Shown: positions 1-7,271 of the stretch, piece after piece
Layout: the number at the start of each line of letters is the position of its first letter
Position numbering within the stretch: position 1 is the first letter of the stretch
Origin: Sphingomonas sp. SUN039
GTDB lineage: Bacteria > Pseudomonadota > Alphaproteobacteria > Sphingomonadales > Sphingomonadaceae
Length of the DNA stretch: 64,000 nt
Direction: 5' to 3'
Assembly: GCF_024758725.1 (NCBI RefSeq)
Contig: NZ_CP096972.1
Span: 2,524,001 to 2,588,000 of the forward strand
The notes under the pieces: model-generated
Told to the model about the DNA's origin: nothing
Seen by the model: the letters and a program-made list of their open reading frames with translations, nothing else
The model's database searches: none
Position numbers and translations under genes: made by a program

Positions 1-384
1 GAGGGCGAACGCGTCGGCGGCGCGGTCGACCGCGACCAATGGACCACGATCCTGCAAACGCTCGCGGCGGTGAATGCCTATCGCTGGCTCTACCGCGAGG
101 GGCTGGAGGCGAAATCGGTGGCTGAATTGCTGATCCTGCGCCGCGAACTGCCGCGTTCGCTCGCCGCCAGTGCCGAGGAAGTCGTGCTCCACCTCAATGC
201 GCTCGGCAAGCAGACCGGCTTTCAGGGCGAGGCAGATCGCCTCGCGCGGCTGCGTCACGCACGGCTCGGCGAAACCAAGATCGAAGCGGTGATCAAGGGC
301 GGGCTGCACCAGTTCGTCGAGACGTTCATCGAGGAGAACGCCGCGCTCGACCAGGCGATCTCGAAGCAGTTCAGGTTTTTGTGA
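1..384 (+). CDS. Alpha-E domain protein, C-terminal part (gene starts before the window)
   Basis: The frame is open from base 1 and ends in TGA at 384, so about 127 C-terminal residues are visible. The helical sequence with DQWTTILQTLAAVNAYRWLY, LRRELPRSLA and a glutamate-rich end matches the alpha-E (DUF403) family. These proteins occur next to a circularly permuted ATP-grasp enzyme, a transglutaminase-like protein and a proteasome-type peptidase; the last two follow here, 1 nt away and then overlapping. The family is thought to belong to a peptide-synthesis or modification system, but its product is not established. The ATP-grasp gene would be expected upstream of the window. Confidence 0.85.
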   Translation, partial: EGERVGGAVDRDQWTTILQTLAAVNAYRWLYREGLEAKSVAELLILRRELPRSLAASAEEVVLHLNALGKQTGFQGEADRLARLRHARLGETKIEAVIKGGLHQFVETFIEENAALDQAISKQFRFL

Positions 385-385
385 C

Positions 386-1213
386 ATGCGGCTGAGCATC
401 GACCATCACACCCGCTACCGCTTCAGCGTCCCACAGGCGCGCGTCGTGCAGCTCTTGCGCGTGACGCCCAGCGATTATGCCGCGCAGACCGTCATCGACT
501 GGCGGATCGACGTCGACTGCGATGCACGCCTCAGGACCGGCCTCGACGGCTACGGCAACCCCACGACGATGCTCTATATCGACGGCCCCATCGAGCGCCT
601 CGAGCTGACCGTGCGCGGCGAAGTGCTGACCGAGGATCAGGCCGGCGTCGTTAGCGGCGCGCACGAGCCGCTGCCGCCGCTGTACTTCACCCGGACGACC
701 CCTTCGACCGAGGTTTGCGACACCACCCGCGATTTCGCCCGGATGATGCGCGGCAGCGACTGGCTCGAGCGCATCCACGCCCTCAACACCGCCGTCGGCG
801 GCGCGATCCGGATCGAGGCAGGACGCGGCCCCGTCGGGCGCACCCCCGGCGAAATCCTCGACAGCGGGCACGGCACCACCCGCGACGCGGCGCATCTGCT
901 CGTCGCGGTCGCGCGCGCCAGCGGCTGTCCTTCGCGGATCGTCTCGGGCCACAGCCTCCACGGCCCCAATCGCGGCCTGCGGCGATCGGCGCACTACTGG
1001 GCAGAGATCAACATCGACCGGCTCGGCTGGGTCGGGCTCGACCCGAGTTCGGGCACCTCGCCCGACGAAAGCTATGTCCGCGTCGCGGTCGGCCTCGACG
1101 CTTACGACTGTACGCCGGTTTCGGGGACGCGGACCGGCGGCGGGATCGAGGAGCTCGATGTCGATATCCGCGTCGATGCTGCGGGCCAAGAGCGAGGAAG
1201 CCAGCAGCAATGA
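386..1213 (+). CDS. Transglutaminase-like family protein with a substituted catalytic cysteine
   Basis: 275 aa, starting 1 nt after the alpha-E stop and overlapping the next gene by 4 nt (ATGA). The N-terminal half (about 1-100) is the beta-rich bacterial transglutaminase N domain. The core follows with SAHYWAEI (His about 203), LGWVGLDP and a C-terminal RVAVGLDA...GGGIEELDV segment typical of the operon family. The position where active homologues have GxC(Q/R)DxAH reads GTTRDAAH, so Thr165 stands where the nucleophilic Cys is expected; Cys181 is elsewhere in the fold. It may be a non-catalytic paralogue or use other chemistry. No signal peptide, so cytoplasmic. Confidence 0.85.
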   Translation: MRLSIDHHTRYRFSVPQARVVQLLRVTPSDYAAQTVIDWRIDVDCDARLRTGLDGYGNPTTMLYIDGPIERLELTVRGEVLTEDQAGVVSGAHEPLPPLYFTRTTPSTEVCDTTRDFARMMRGSDWLERIHALNTAVGGAIRIEAGRGPVGRTPGEILDSGHGTTRDAAHLLVAVARASGCPSRIVSGHSLHGPNRGLRRSAHYWAEINIDRLGWVGLDPSSGTSPDESYVRVAVGLDAYDCTPVSGTRTGGGIEELDVDIRVDAAGQERGSQQQ

Positions 1214-1968
1214 CCTATTGCGTCGGCATGCTCGTTCGCGACGGACTGGTGCTGGTCGCCGACACGCGCACCAATGCAGGCATCGACAATATCTCGATCT
1301 ATAAAAAGCTGCATGTGCTCGCCGACACCGACGAGCGCACGATCTTTGCCTGCACGGCGGGCAGCCTGTCGGTCACCCAGTCGATGCTGTCGCTGCTCGA
1401 AGAAGGACTACCCTGCCTCGACGAAAGCGGCGTCCCCCGCACCATTGCCGCGCAACCGACGATGTTCCGCGTCGCCCAGCTGGTCGGCGAGGCGCTGTCG
1501 ACCGCCAAGCGCGCCATCGGCGCGACGCTCGAAGGCAGCAAGATCAACGCCAGTGCGTCGGTACTGGTCGGCGGCCGCATCGGCGCCAATGACTCGGGGA
1601 GCGACCTGATGCTGTTCCAGATCTATGCCGAGGGCAATTTCATCGAATGCGCGCCCGACGCGCCCTTCCTCCAGATCGGGGAGCTGAAGTACGGCAAGCC
1701 GATCCTCGACCGCGCGCTGACCTATGACACGTCGCTCGACGAGGCGGTCAAGGTCGCGCTGATCAGTTTCGATTCGACGATGCGGTCGAACCTGTCGGTC
1801 GGTCGCCCGCTCGACCTGGCGGTTGTCCCGGCCGATCCCGCACGCGCGCAAATCCGCCTGCGCCTGTCGGAGGACGACCCCTATTTCAACCGGCTGTCCG
1901 CCGACTGGGGCAGGATGATGACCGAAAGCCGCATGGCAATCGCCGACCCGCCGTTTATGAGCGCCTAG
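1210..1968 (+). CDS. Proteasome-type (Ntn-hydrolase) peptidase
   Basis: 252 aa. The ATG overlaps the transglutaminase stop (ATGA), which fixes the start although the frame is open far upstream. The N-terminus [20 protein letters not shown], followed by KKLHVLAD and FACTAGSLS, is that of the predicted proteasome-type proteases related to HslV. After Met removal Thr2 would be the N-terminal nucleophile. Third gene of the alpha-E operon, so it probably processes a product of, or acts with, the ATP-grasp/alpha-E/transglutaminase set. The family is well defined by sequence but poorly characterised. The 3' end overlaps the convergent bpt gene by 4 nt. Confidence 0.85.
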   Translation: MTYCVGMLVRDGLVLVADTRTNAGIDNISIYKKLHVLADTDERTIFACTAGSLSVTQSMLSLLEEGLPCLDESGVPRTIAAQPTMFRVAQLVGEALSTAKRAIGATLEGSKINASASVLVGGRIGANDSGSDLMLFQIYAEGNFIECAPDAPFLQIGELKYGKPILDRALTYDTSLDEAVKVALISFDSTMRSNLSVGRPLDLAVVPADPARAQIRLRLSEDDPYFNRLSADWGRMMTESRMAIADPPFMSA

Positions 1969-2762
1969 AATTTCCGCCCGTCCGGAGCGCCCGGCAGGCC
2001 TTCGGCCTTCAGCGACTGCGCGACATCGGCTTCGGTCATCCGCCGCCAGCCTGCGGGTCCGAGCCGCTCCATCGGCTGGAAGCGCGCCTTATATTCCATG
2101 CGCTTCGATCCCGCGACCCAATAGCCCATATAGACATAGCTGAGGCCCGCCATCGCCGCGCGCTCGATATGGTCGAGGATGATGAAGGTGCCGAGTCCCG
2201 CGCGCCCCTCCTCTTCGGGCGCAAAGAAACTGTAGATCATCGAAACGCCGTCGCCCGAGCGATCGGTGATGCACGCGCCGACCAACTTGCCCGGGCGGTC
2301 GCCGGCCGAAGGCTCGCGATATTCGATGATCTGCGTATCGACCGCGGAATGCTCGACCATGTCGGCGAAGTCGAGTTCGTCCATCCCCGCCATCCCGCCG
2401 CCCGCGTGGCGCGAGTCGAGGTAGCGGCGCATCAGATCGTATTGCTCCTGCGTCGACCAGGGGCGGCAGGCAGTGACTTCCAGATCGGCGTGCCGCTTCA
2501 TCAGCTTGCGCTGCGTGGCACTCGGCTCGAATTCCTGGGTCAGGACGCGCACCGAAACGCACGCGCCGCAATCGAGACACGAGGGGCGGTACGCGACCCC
2601 CTGGCTACGGCGAAATCCGATTTGCGCCAGCGCCTCGTTCAACTCGACCGCATCGGGGCCGACCAGCTCGGTGAAGACCTTCCGCTCGGTCCGCCCCGGT
2701 AGGTACGGGCACGGCGACGGGGTCGTCACAAAGAAACGGGGAAAGCGGAACGGCGCGGTCAC
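1965..2762 (-). CDS. bpt: Aspartate/glutamate leucyltransferase (arginyltransferase family, N-end rule)
   Basis: 265 aa with a GTG start. Bpt/Ate enzymes move an aminoacyl group (leucine in bacterial Bpt) from tRNA to proteins with N-terminal Asp or Glu, marking them for ClpAP degradation via ClpS. Family signatures are visible: an N-terminal [18 protein letters not shown], a cysteine cluster [16 protein letters not shown], and the C-terminal [20 protein letters not shown]. Length is as usual for bacterial Bpt. It stands alone between a convergent peptidase gene and the co-directional threonine dehydratase gene. Confidence 0.92.
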   Translation of the reverse strand: MTAPFRFPRFFVTTPSPCPYLPGRTERKVFTELVGPDAVELNEALAQIGFRRSQGVAYRPSCLDCGACVSVRVLTQEFEPSATQRKLMKRHADLEVTACRPWSTQEQYDLMRRYLDSRHAGGGMAGMDELDFADMVEHSAVDTQIIEYREPSAGDRPGKLVGACITDRSGDGVSMIYSFFAPEEEGRAGLGTFIILDHIERAAMAGLSYVYMGYWVAGSKRMEYKARFQPMERLGPAGWRRMTEADVAQSLKAEGLPGAPDGRKF

Positions 2763-2835
2763 AGGCGGGGTTATGCGACGCGCGGGCGCGCATTAAAAGC
2801 TGATTTACCATCAAAGTGGGTTAACGCCGCGCGCG

Positions 2836-4068
2836 TCACCCCAGCTCGATCAGCGTCACCTCGTAACCGGCCGCGACCAGTGCTGCGACCAGCCGGTCGA
2901 GGTGATCACGGTCGCGCGTTTCGCATTCGACGTCGAGGCTCAGCCCCTTCGCCGGCAAGTTGGTGAAGATGCGCTGGTGCGCCAATTCGAGGATGTTGAC
3001 CGATTGCTCGTCGAAAATGCGCGCGACATGGAACAGCGCGCCCGGTCGATCCTGCAACCGGATGCGGAGACGCGCCAGCCGCCCAGAACGCGCGAGGTCG
3101 CGCAGCAGGACGTTCGCCAGCAGCCGCGTGTCGATGTTACCGCCGCACAAGACAATACCGACGGTCTTGCCCGCGAACTTTTCCGGATGCGCGAGCAGCG
3201 CGGCCAGGCCCGCAGCGCCTGCCCCCTCGACCACCGTCTTTTCGATTTCGAGCAGCAGCGCGACCGACTTTTCCAGATGCCGTTCGGCGACCAGCACGAT
3301 GTCGTCGGCAACCGCGCGCACGATCTCGCGGGTCAGTAGTCCCGGCGACTTGACCGCGATCCCTTCGGCCAAAGTGTCGCCCTCGGCGGGCATGTCGAGA
3401 CCGTTAAGGAGCGAGTACATCGACGGATAGAGTTCGGCCTGCACGCCGATCACTTCGAGTCCGGGTTTCAGTGCCTTGGCCGCCGTGCCCACGCCTGACA
3501 GCAACCCGCCGCCGCCGATGGGAATGGCAAGGCAGTCGATGTCGGGCGCATCCGCCAGCATTTCGAGGGCGATCGTCCCCTGCCCCGCAATGATTTCGGC
3601 ATCGTCGAACGGGTGAACGAAGGTCAGTCCGCGTTCGGTCTCCAGCGTGCGGGCATGGGCATAGGCGGCGTCGAACGTCTCGCCTTCCAGCACCACGGTT
3701 GCGCCGTGCCCTTGCGTTTGCGTCACCTTGATCGTCGGCGTCGTGCGCGGCATCACGATCGTGACGGGCACCCCCAGCCGTGCGCCATGATAGGCGAGTC
3801 CTTGCGCGTGATTGCCTGCGGATGCCGCGATCACGCCGTTCTTCAGCGCATTGTCGCCCATCAGCAGCAATTTGTTGAGCGCCCCGCGTTCCTTGTACGC
3901 GGCCGTAAACTGCAGATTCTCGAACTTCAGCCAGACCTCGGCCCCGGTCATTTTCGACAGGGTAATGCTCTTGAGCGTCGGCGTCCGCACGACCTTCCCC
4001 GCAATCCGCGCGGCAGCGGCGCGGACGTCTTCGAGAGTGACGGGAGGCGAGGTCGTAGCGTTAGTCAT
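2836..4068 (-). CDS. ilvA: Threonine ammonia-lyase (threonine dehydratase) with ACT-like C-terminus
   Basis: 410 aa. PLP-dependent deamination of threonine to 2-oxobutyrate, the first step to isoleucine. The PLP lysine lies in FTAAYKERGA, the substrate-binding loop in ASAGNHAQG, and the phosphate-binding glycine loop in PIGGGGLLSG. About 80 C-terminal residues after LRIRLQDRPGALFHVARI form an ACT-type regulatory domain, shorter than the double domain of E. coli IlvA, so tdcB-like catabolic use is possible. ATG at 4068 is chosen; the upstream in-frame residues (FLASLRE...) are translated repeat sequence. The 5' flank abuts the inverted-repeat element at 4088. Confidence 0.92.
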   Translation of the reverse strand: MTNATTSPPVTLEDVRAAAARIAGKVVRTPTLKSITLSKMTGAEVWLKFENLQFTAAYKERGALNKLLLMGDNALKNGVIAASAGNHAQGLAYHGARLGVPVTIVMPRTTPTIKVTQTQGHGATVVLEGETFDAAYAHARTLETERGLTFVHPFDDAEIIAGQGTIALEMLADAPDIDCLAIPIGGGGLLSGVGTAAKALKPGLEVIGVQAELYPSMYSLLNGLDMPAEGDTLAEGIAVKSPGLLTREIVRAVADDIVLVAERHLEKSVALLLEIEKTVVEGAGAAGLAALLAHPEKFAGKTVGIVLCGGNIDTRLLANVLLRDLARSGRLARLRIRLQDRPGALFHVARIFDEQSVNILELAHQRIFTNLPAKGLSLDVECETRDRDHLDRLVAALVAAGYEVTLIELG

Positions 4069-4087
4069 TCTGTTGTACCTGACGAGT

Positions 4088-4568
4088 GGGAAGAAGGTTG
4101 TTTCACGCAAAGACGCTAAGAAGAAGGGAAGACGCAAAGGGGATTAAACACTCGGTGGATTCCCGTCTTGAACATGGCTTCGCCGAAATTTGTGATCAGC
4201 CCCAGCGGAAGGTCCAGCACCCGCAGATAGGTCAACACCTGTTTCTTATGAACAGGCAAAGCCTGTTCCACCGCCTTGACCTCAATCAGCAACGTGTTTT
4301 CAACGAACAGGTCGGCGCGAAACGCATTCGGAATTGTCAGGCCGTCAACGACGATATCGATGACCTTTTGTCGCTCGACGCTCAACCCCTCGCGGACCAA
4401 GGCCTCGTACAACAGCGCCTCATAAACTGTCTCGAACAAGCCCGGACCCAGCCGCTTATGGATGCGAAAGCCGCAGTCTATCGTAACCGAGATGAGTTTT
4501 TCGATATCGTGCACAGCCTTTGCGTCTTTTTCTCTCTTTGCGTCTTCGCGTGAAACACACTTCTTCCC
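4088..4568. mobile_element. Inverted-repeat element enclosing a GxxExxY nuclease-like gene
   Basis: Left arm 4088-4140 and right arm 4517-4568 are imperfect inverted copies of about 53 bp: GGGAAGAAG, then TGTTTCACGC(A/G)AAGACGC, a purine-rich middle and AAGACGCAAAGG. Between them lies one minus-strand gene. The right arm carries AAAGG, a possible ribosome-binding site just before the GTG start. The left arm contains the TAG stop (4118-4116). The same TTTCACGCGAAG(A/G)CGCAAAG core recurs at 37987-38078 and 54933-55031 without a gene. No target-site duplication was recognised. Interpretation as a mobile or mobilisable unit is inference. Confidence 0.55.
4116..4514 (-). CDS. GxxExxY family protein (PD-(D/E)XK nuclease superfamily)
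   Basis: 132 aa from the GTG at 4514. The frame is open to 4682, but the extra residues are translated repeat arm (SREDAKREKDAK) and antisense of the next gene; 132 aa fits the family, which usually begins just before DIEKL. Signature GxxExxY is GLFETVY about 30 residues in. The PD-(D/E)XK-like core is visible as FRADLFVENTLLIEVKA (Asp, then E-V-K), followed by KKQVLTYLRVL. Function of the family is unknown. AAAGG lies only 2 nt before GTG, a short spacing. The gene starts and stops inside the repeat arms. Confidence 0.78.
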   Translation of the reverse strand: MHDIEKLISVTIDCGFRIHKRLGPGLFETVYEALLYEALVREGLSVERQKVIDIVVDGLTIPNAFRADLFVENTLLIEVKAVEQALPVHKKQVLTYLRVLDLPLGLITNFGEAMFKTGIHRVFNPLCVFPSS

Positions 4569-4629
4569 TTGGCTCGCGCCCCTAACGTCATCTGGCGCAC
4601 CCCGCAAACGCCCGCTATGCCCCGTGACC

Positions 4630-5508
4630 ATGGCAAAACTCGCATTCATCGGGCTGGGCGTCATGGGCGGGCAGATGGCCAAGCACTTGGCGGCTGCAGG
4701 GCACGACCTTACCGTCTATAACCGTACACGTAGCAAGGCCGATGCCTGGGTCGCCGAACACGGGCGGGGTCGCGCTAACGCCGTCGATAGTCCGGCGGAG
4801 GCAGCAAAAGACGTCGAGGCGGTGCTCGCCTGTGTCGGCAATGATGACGACCTCGCGTCGGTGACGTTGGGCCGCGACGGGGCGTTTCGCGCCATGGCCA
4901 AGGGCTGCGTGTTCATCGACCACACCACCGTCTCGGCCAAGATCGCGCGCCAGCTCGCGGTCGAGGCCAAGGGCATGGGCCTGCACAGCGTCGATGCGCC
5001 GGTGACCGGCGGACAGGTCGGCGCGCAAAACGGCACGCTGACCCTGATGTGCGGTGCCACCGAAAAGGGGATCGCAGCGGCCACCCCCTTCATGCAGGCC
5101 TATTCGAGCCGCATCGTGCATGTCGGTGCGCCGGGGGCGGGCCAGACCACCAAGATGTGCAACCAGGTCGCCTTTGCGGGCACCATCCAGTCGTTGAGCG
5201 AAGCGCTTCGCTTTGCCCAGGCCGCCGGCCTCGACCTCGACCGCGTGTACGAGAGCATTTCGGGCGGCGCGGCAGGGAGCTGGCAGATGACCAACCGCTG
5301 GGCGACGATGGTCCGCGACGAATTCGATTTCGGCTTTGCCGTCGACTGGATGCGAAAGGATCTGGGCCTCGCGTTCGACGAGGCCCGCGCGAACGGCGCG
5401 ACCTTGCCGGTGGCGGCGCTCGTCGACCAGTTCTACGCCGAAGTGCAGGGCATCGGCGGGGGGCGACAGGATACGAGCGCGCTGGTGCGGCGGCTCAAAC
5501 AGGACTGA
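4630..5508 (+). CDS. NAD(P)-dependent beta-hydroxyacid dehydrogenase (3-hydroxyisobutyrate dehydrogenase family)
   Basis: 292 aa. The Rossmann fingerprint FIGLGVMGGQMA is at residues 5-16, the substrate-binding signature DAPVTGGQVGAQNGTL about 125, and the catalytic lysine in GAGQTTKMCNQ about 175. This set defines the HIBADH / GarR / glyoxylate reductase family, which oxidises 3-hydroxyisobutyrate or reduces related semialdehydes; the exact substrate cannot be read. The start is the ATG directly before AKLAFIG. The inverted-repeat element ends about 60 bp upstream. Confidence 0.88.
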   Translation: MAKLAFIGLGVMGGQMAKHLAAAGHDLTVYNRTRSKADAWVAEHGRGRANAVDSPAEAAKDVEAVLACVGNDDDLASVTLGRDGAFRAMAKGCVFIDHTTVSAKIARQLAVEAKGMGLHSVDAPVTGGQVGAQNGTLTLMCGATEKGIAAATPFMQAYSSRIVHVGAPGAGQTTKMCNQVAFAGTIQSLSEALRFAQAAGLDLDRVYESISGGAAGSWQMTNRWATMVRDEFDFGFAVDWMRKDLGLAFDEARANGATLPVAALVDQFYAEVQGIGGGRQDTSALVRRLKQD

Positions 5509-5557
5509 CACCCTGCCGGTTATTTGTGAATAATCGTTACGGTCGACGATCTATCGT

Positions 5558-5582
5558 GGAACCGCTTCGCCTCATCGCCGTT
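5558..5582 (+). promoter_or_regulatory. Sigma-EcfG (general stress response) promoter
   Basis: GGAAC (5558-5562), 16 nt, CGTT (5579-5582): an exact match to the alphaproteobacterial EcfG consensus GGAAC-N16/17-CGTT. It lies 35 bp before the response-regulator ATG at 5618, which suits a short leader. Confidence 0.8.
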
Positions 5583-5617
5583 CTGGACTGACAACCCTGT
5601 CACAAACGGCCAGTGAG

Positions 5618-6031
5618 ATGAACGCCAAGGTCTTAATTGTCGAAGACGAGATGCTGGTTGCCTGCGAAGTCGAAGCTGTGCTCGGCGACCTTGGCCACCA
5701 GGTGGTGGGCATTGCGCCCGACCTCGACACCGCCATGGAGCTGGCGGCACAACCTATCGATCTGGCGCTCGTCGATCTCAACCTGCGCGACGGCCTGACC
5801 GGTCCCGAAATCGGCATGCGGTTGTGCGAACTCGGCAATGTCGCCGTGCTCTTCGTGACGGCAAATCCGCGCATCCTGGGCGAGGGCATAGCGGGCGCTA
5901 TCGGCGTCCTCACCAAGCCGACCGACGAAGCGTCGGTCAAGGCAGCGGTCGATTACGCCTTGCGCGTGAAGGCGGGGGACCGCACGGTTCGTCCCCCGCA
6001 AGGCCTGAGGCTGTTTCGCCGAGCCGCCTAG
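5618..6031 (+). CDS. Single-domain response regulator
   Basis: 137 aa, a receiver domain only. Acidic pocket E9-D10-E11, phosphoacceptor D53 in LALVDLNLRDG, T81 and K100 in GVLTKPTDE are all in place, so it should be phosphorylated. No DNA-binding or enzymatic output follows, implying a role as phosphate sink or by protein contact. It lies tail to tail (22 nt) with an HWE histidine kinase, and both genes have EcfG promoters, which suggests a shared stress phosphorelay. The FATGUY motif of SdrG-type regulators is not evident (FVTAN instead). Confidence 0.9.
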   Translation: MNAKVLIVEDEMLVACEVEAVLGDLGHQVVGIAPDLDTAMELAAQPIDLALVDLNLRDGLTGPEIGMRLCELGNVAVLFVTANPRILGEGIAGAIGVLTKPTDEASVKAAVDYALRVKAGDRTVRPPQGLRLFRRAA

Positions 6032-6053
6032 CCTGGTCCTGCTGGCGGCTTTT

Positions 6054-7118
6054 TCAACCTCGGACCAATCGTTCTGCCTTGACGCCGATGTTCACGCGCA
6101 AGCCGCCTGGTAGCCATTCGCGTTCCAGCGACCCGCCGAGCTGTTGCACCACACTCATATCGGTCAGGCGCGTACCGAAGCCCTGCCTCTGGGGCGGGCC
6201 TGCAACCTGCGGTCCCCCGCTTTCGGTCCAGCTGATCAGGATGCTGTCGCCGACACGACGCGTTTCGATGGCGACATGGCCCCCGGCAACCGACAGCGCG
6301 CCGTATTTGGCGGCGTTGGTCGCCAGTTCGTGGAAGACAAGCGCGATGGGCGTCGCCCCGCGATCGTCGAGACCGATGTCGTCGCCCTCGATCTGCAACC
6401 GCCCCTCGTCGCGGGCGGGATAGGCGCTCATCAAGTCGCCCAGCATCGTCTTGAGCGTCACAATACCGACGATGGGCTGCGACTCGTCGCTGTGCGGCCG
6501 CACGAATTCATGCGCGCGCCCCAGCGCCGTAATGCGACCGCGTAGCTCGTCGGCAAAGGATTTGGCTTGCGGATTGCGCCGCGCCGACAAGGCAATAAGC
6601 CCGCCGATCACCGCGAAGATGTTCTTGATCCGGTGGCTCAGCTCGCGGCTCAGTATCTCATTCTGCTCGTTCGCCCGCTTCTGGTCGTCGATATCGGTGC
6701 AGGTGCCGATCCAGCGCGTGATCTGCCCCGCATCGTCGCGCACAGGCAGCGCACGGCCCAAGGTCCAGCGATAGGCACCGCTGTGGTGGCGCAAGCGGTA
6801 TTCGATCTCATACGGCTCGCCGGTTGCCAGACTGTGCCGCCAGCGACCCCATGCGCGGTCCTGGTCTTCGGGGTGGAACATGCCGTTCCAGCCTTCGCCA
6901 TCGGTCGATCCGACGGGGACGCCGGTGAATTCGTACCAGCGCGCGTTGTAATAATCGTGGAACCCGTCAGGCAACGTCGACCACACCATCTGCGGCATTG
7001 CGTCGGTCAGGATCGCGAACCGCGCATTGCTCTCGCGCAGGGCGTCCGACATCCCGTCATCGCTGCCCTCGGGGGCAAGTCCCGATAAAAGCGGCGGGTC
7101 TGCAACTGGGGAACTCAT
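6054..7118 (-). CDS. PAS-domain HWE sensor histidine kinase
   Basis: 354 aa from ATG 7118 (an ATG at 7166 would add 16 residues; neither has a strong ribosome-binding site). Residues about 30-148 form a PAS fold with WYEFTGVP and YRWTLGRALPVRD plus the PAC end TDIDDQK. The phosphoacceptor is H162 in RELSHRIKNIFAVI. The ATP-binding part has HELATNAAKYGAL and the W-x-E of the HWE family in ISWTESG. No membrane segment, so a cytoplasmic sensor. Many HWE/HisKA2 kinases feed the PhyR-NepR-EcfG pathway in alphaproteobacteria; the EcfG promoter upstream implies feedback. Confidence 0.9.
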   Translation of the reverse strand: MSSPVADPPLLSGLAPEGSDDGMSDALRESNARFAILTDAMPQMVWSTLPDGFHDYYNARWYEFTGVPVGSTDGEGWNGMFHPEDQDRAWGRWRHSLATGEPYEIEYRLRHHSGAYRWTLGRALPVRDDAGQITRWIGTCTDIDDQKRANEQNEILSRELSHRIKNIFAVIGGLIALSARRNPQAKSFADELRGRITALGRAHEFVRPHSDESQPIVGIVTLKTMLGDLMSAYPARDEGRLQIEGDDIGLDDRGATPIALVFHELATNAAKYGALSVAGGHVAIETRRVGDSILISWTESGGPQVAGPPQRQGFGTRLTDMSVVQQLGGSLEREWLPGGLRVNIGVKAERLVRG

Positions 7119-7202
7119 GGGAATTTCTGCGCCTCGCTCGGCGTTGGAGGTCGTAGTACTCGGCATTAAATACAAGGTCTTTCCGGGGCGGATCATTACG
7201 GC

Positions 7203-7228
7203 AACGCTTGGTCCCCGACATGCGTTCC
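7203..7228 (-). promoter_or_regulatory. Sigma-EcfG promoter of the HWE kinase gene
   Basis: On the minus strand GGAAC (7228-7224), 17 nt, CGTT (7206-7203). Exact EcfG consensus, about 85 bp before the preferred ATG at 7118 (or 37 bp before 7166). With the promoter at 5558-5582 it puts both convergent signalling genes under the general stress sigma factor. Confidence 0.8.
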
Positions 7229-7271
7229 GTTGCCTCTGTCCTACACGTCCGCGATCTGTCATCGTCGATGC

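Noticed and set aside
715-1209. Long N-terminal extension of the proteasome-type peptidase
   Set aside because: It is read through the transglutaminase gene in another frame; the ATGA overlap and N-terminal Thr place the start at 1210.
4515-4682. N-terminal extension of the GxxExxY protein to ATG 4682
   Set aside because: The added residues are the translated repeat arm and antisense of the dehydrogenase gene; family length agrees with GTG 4514.
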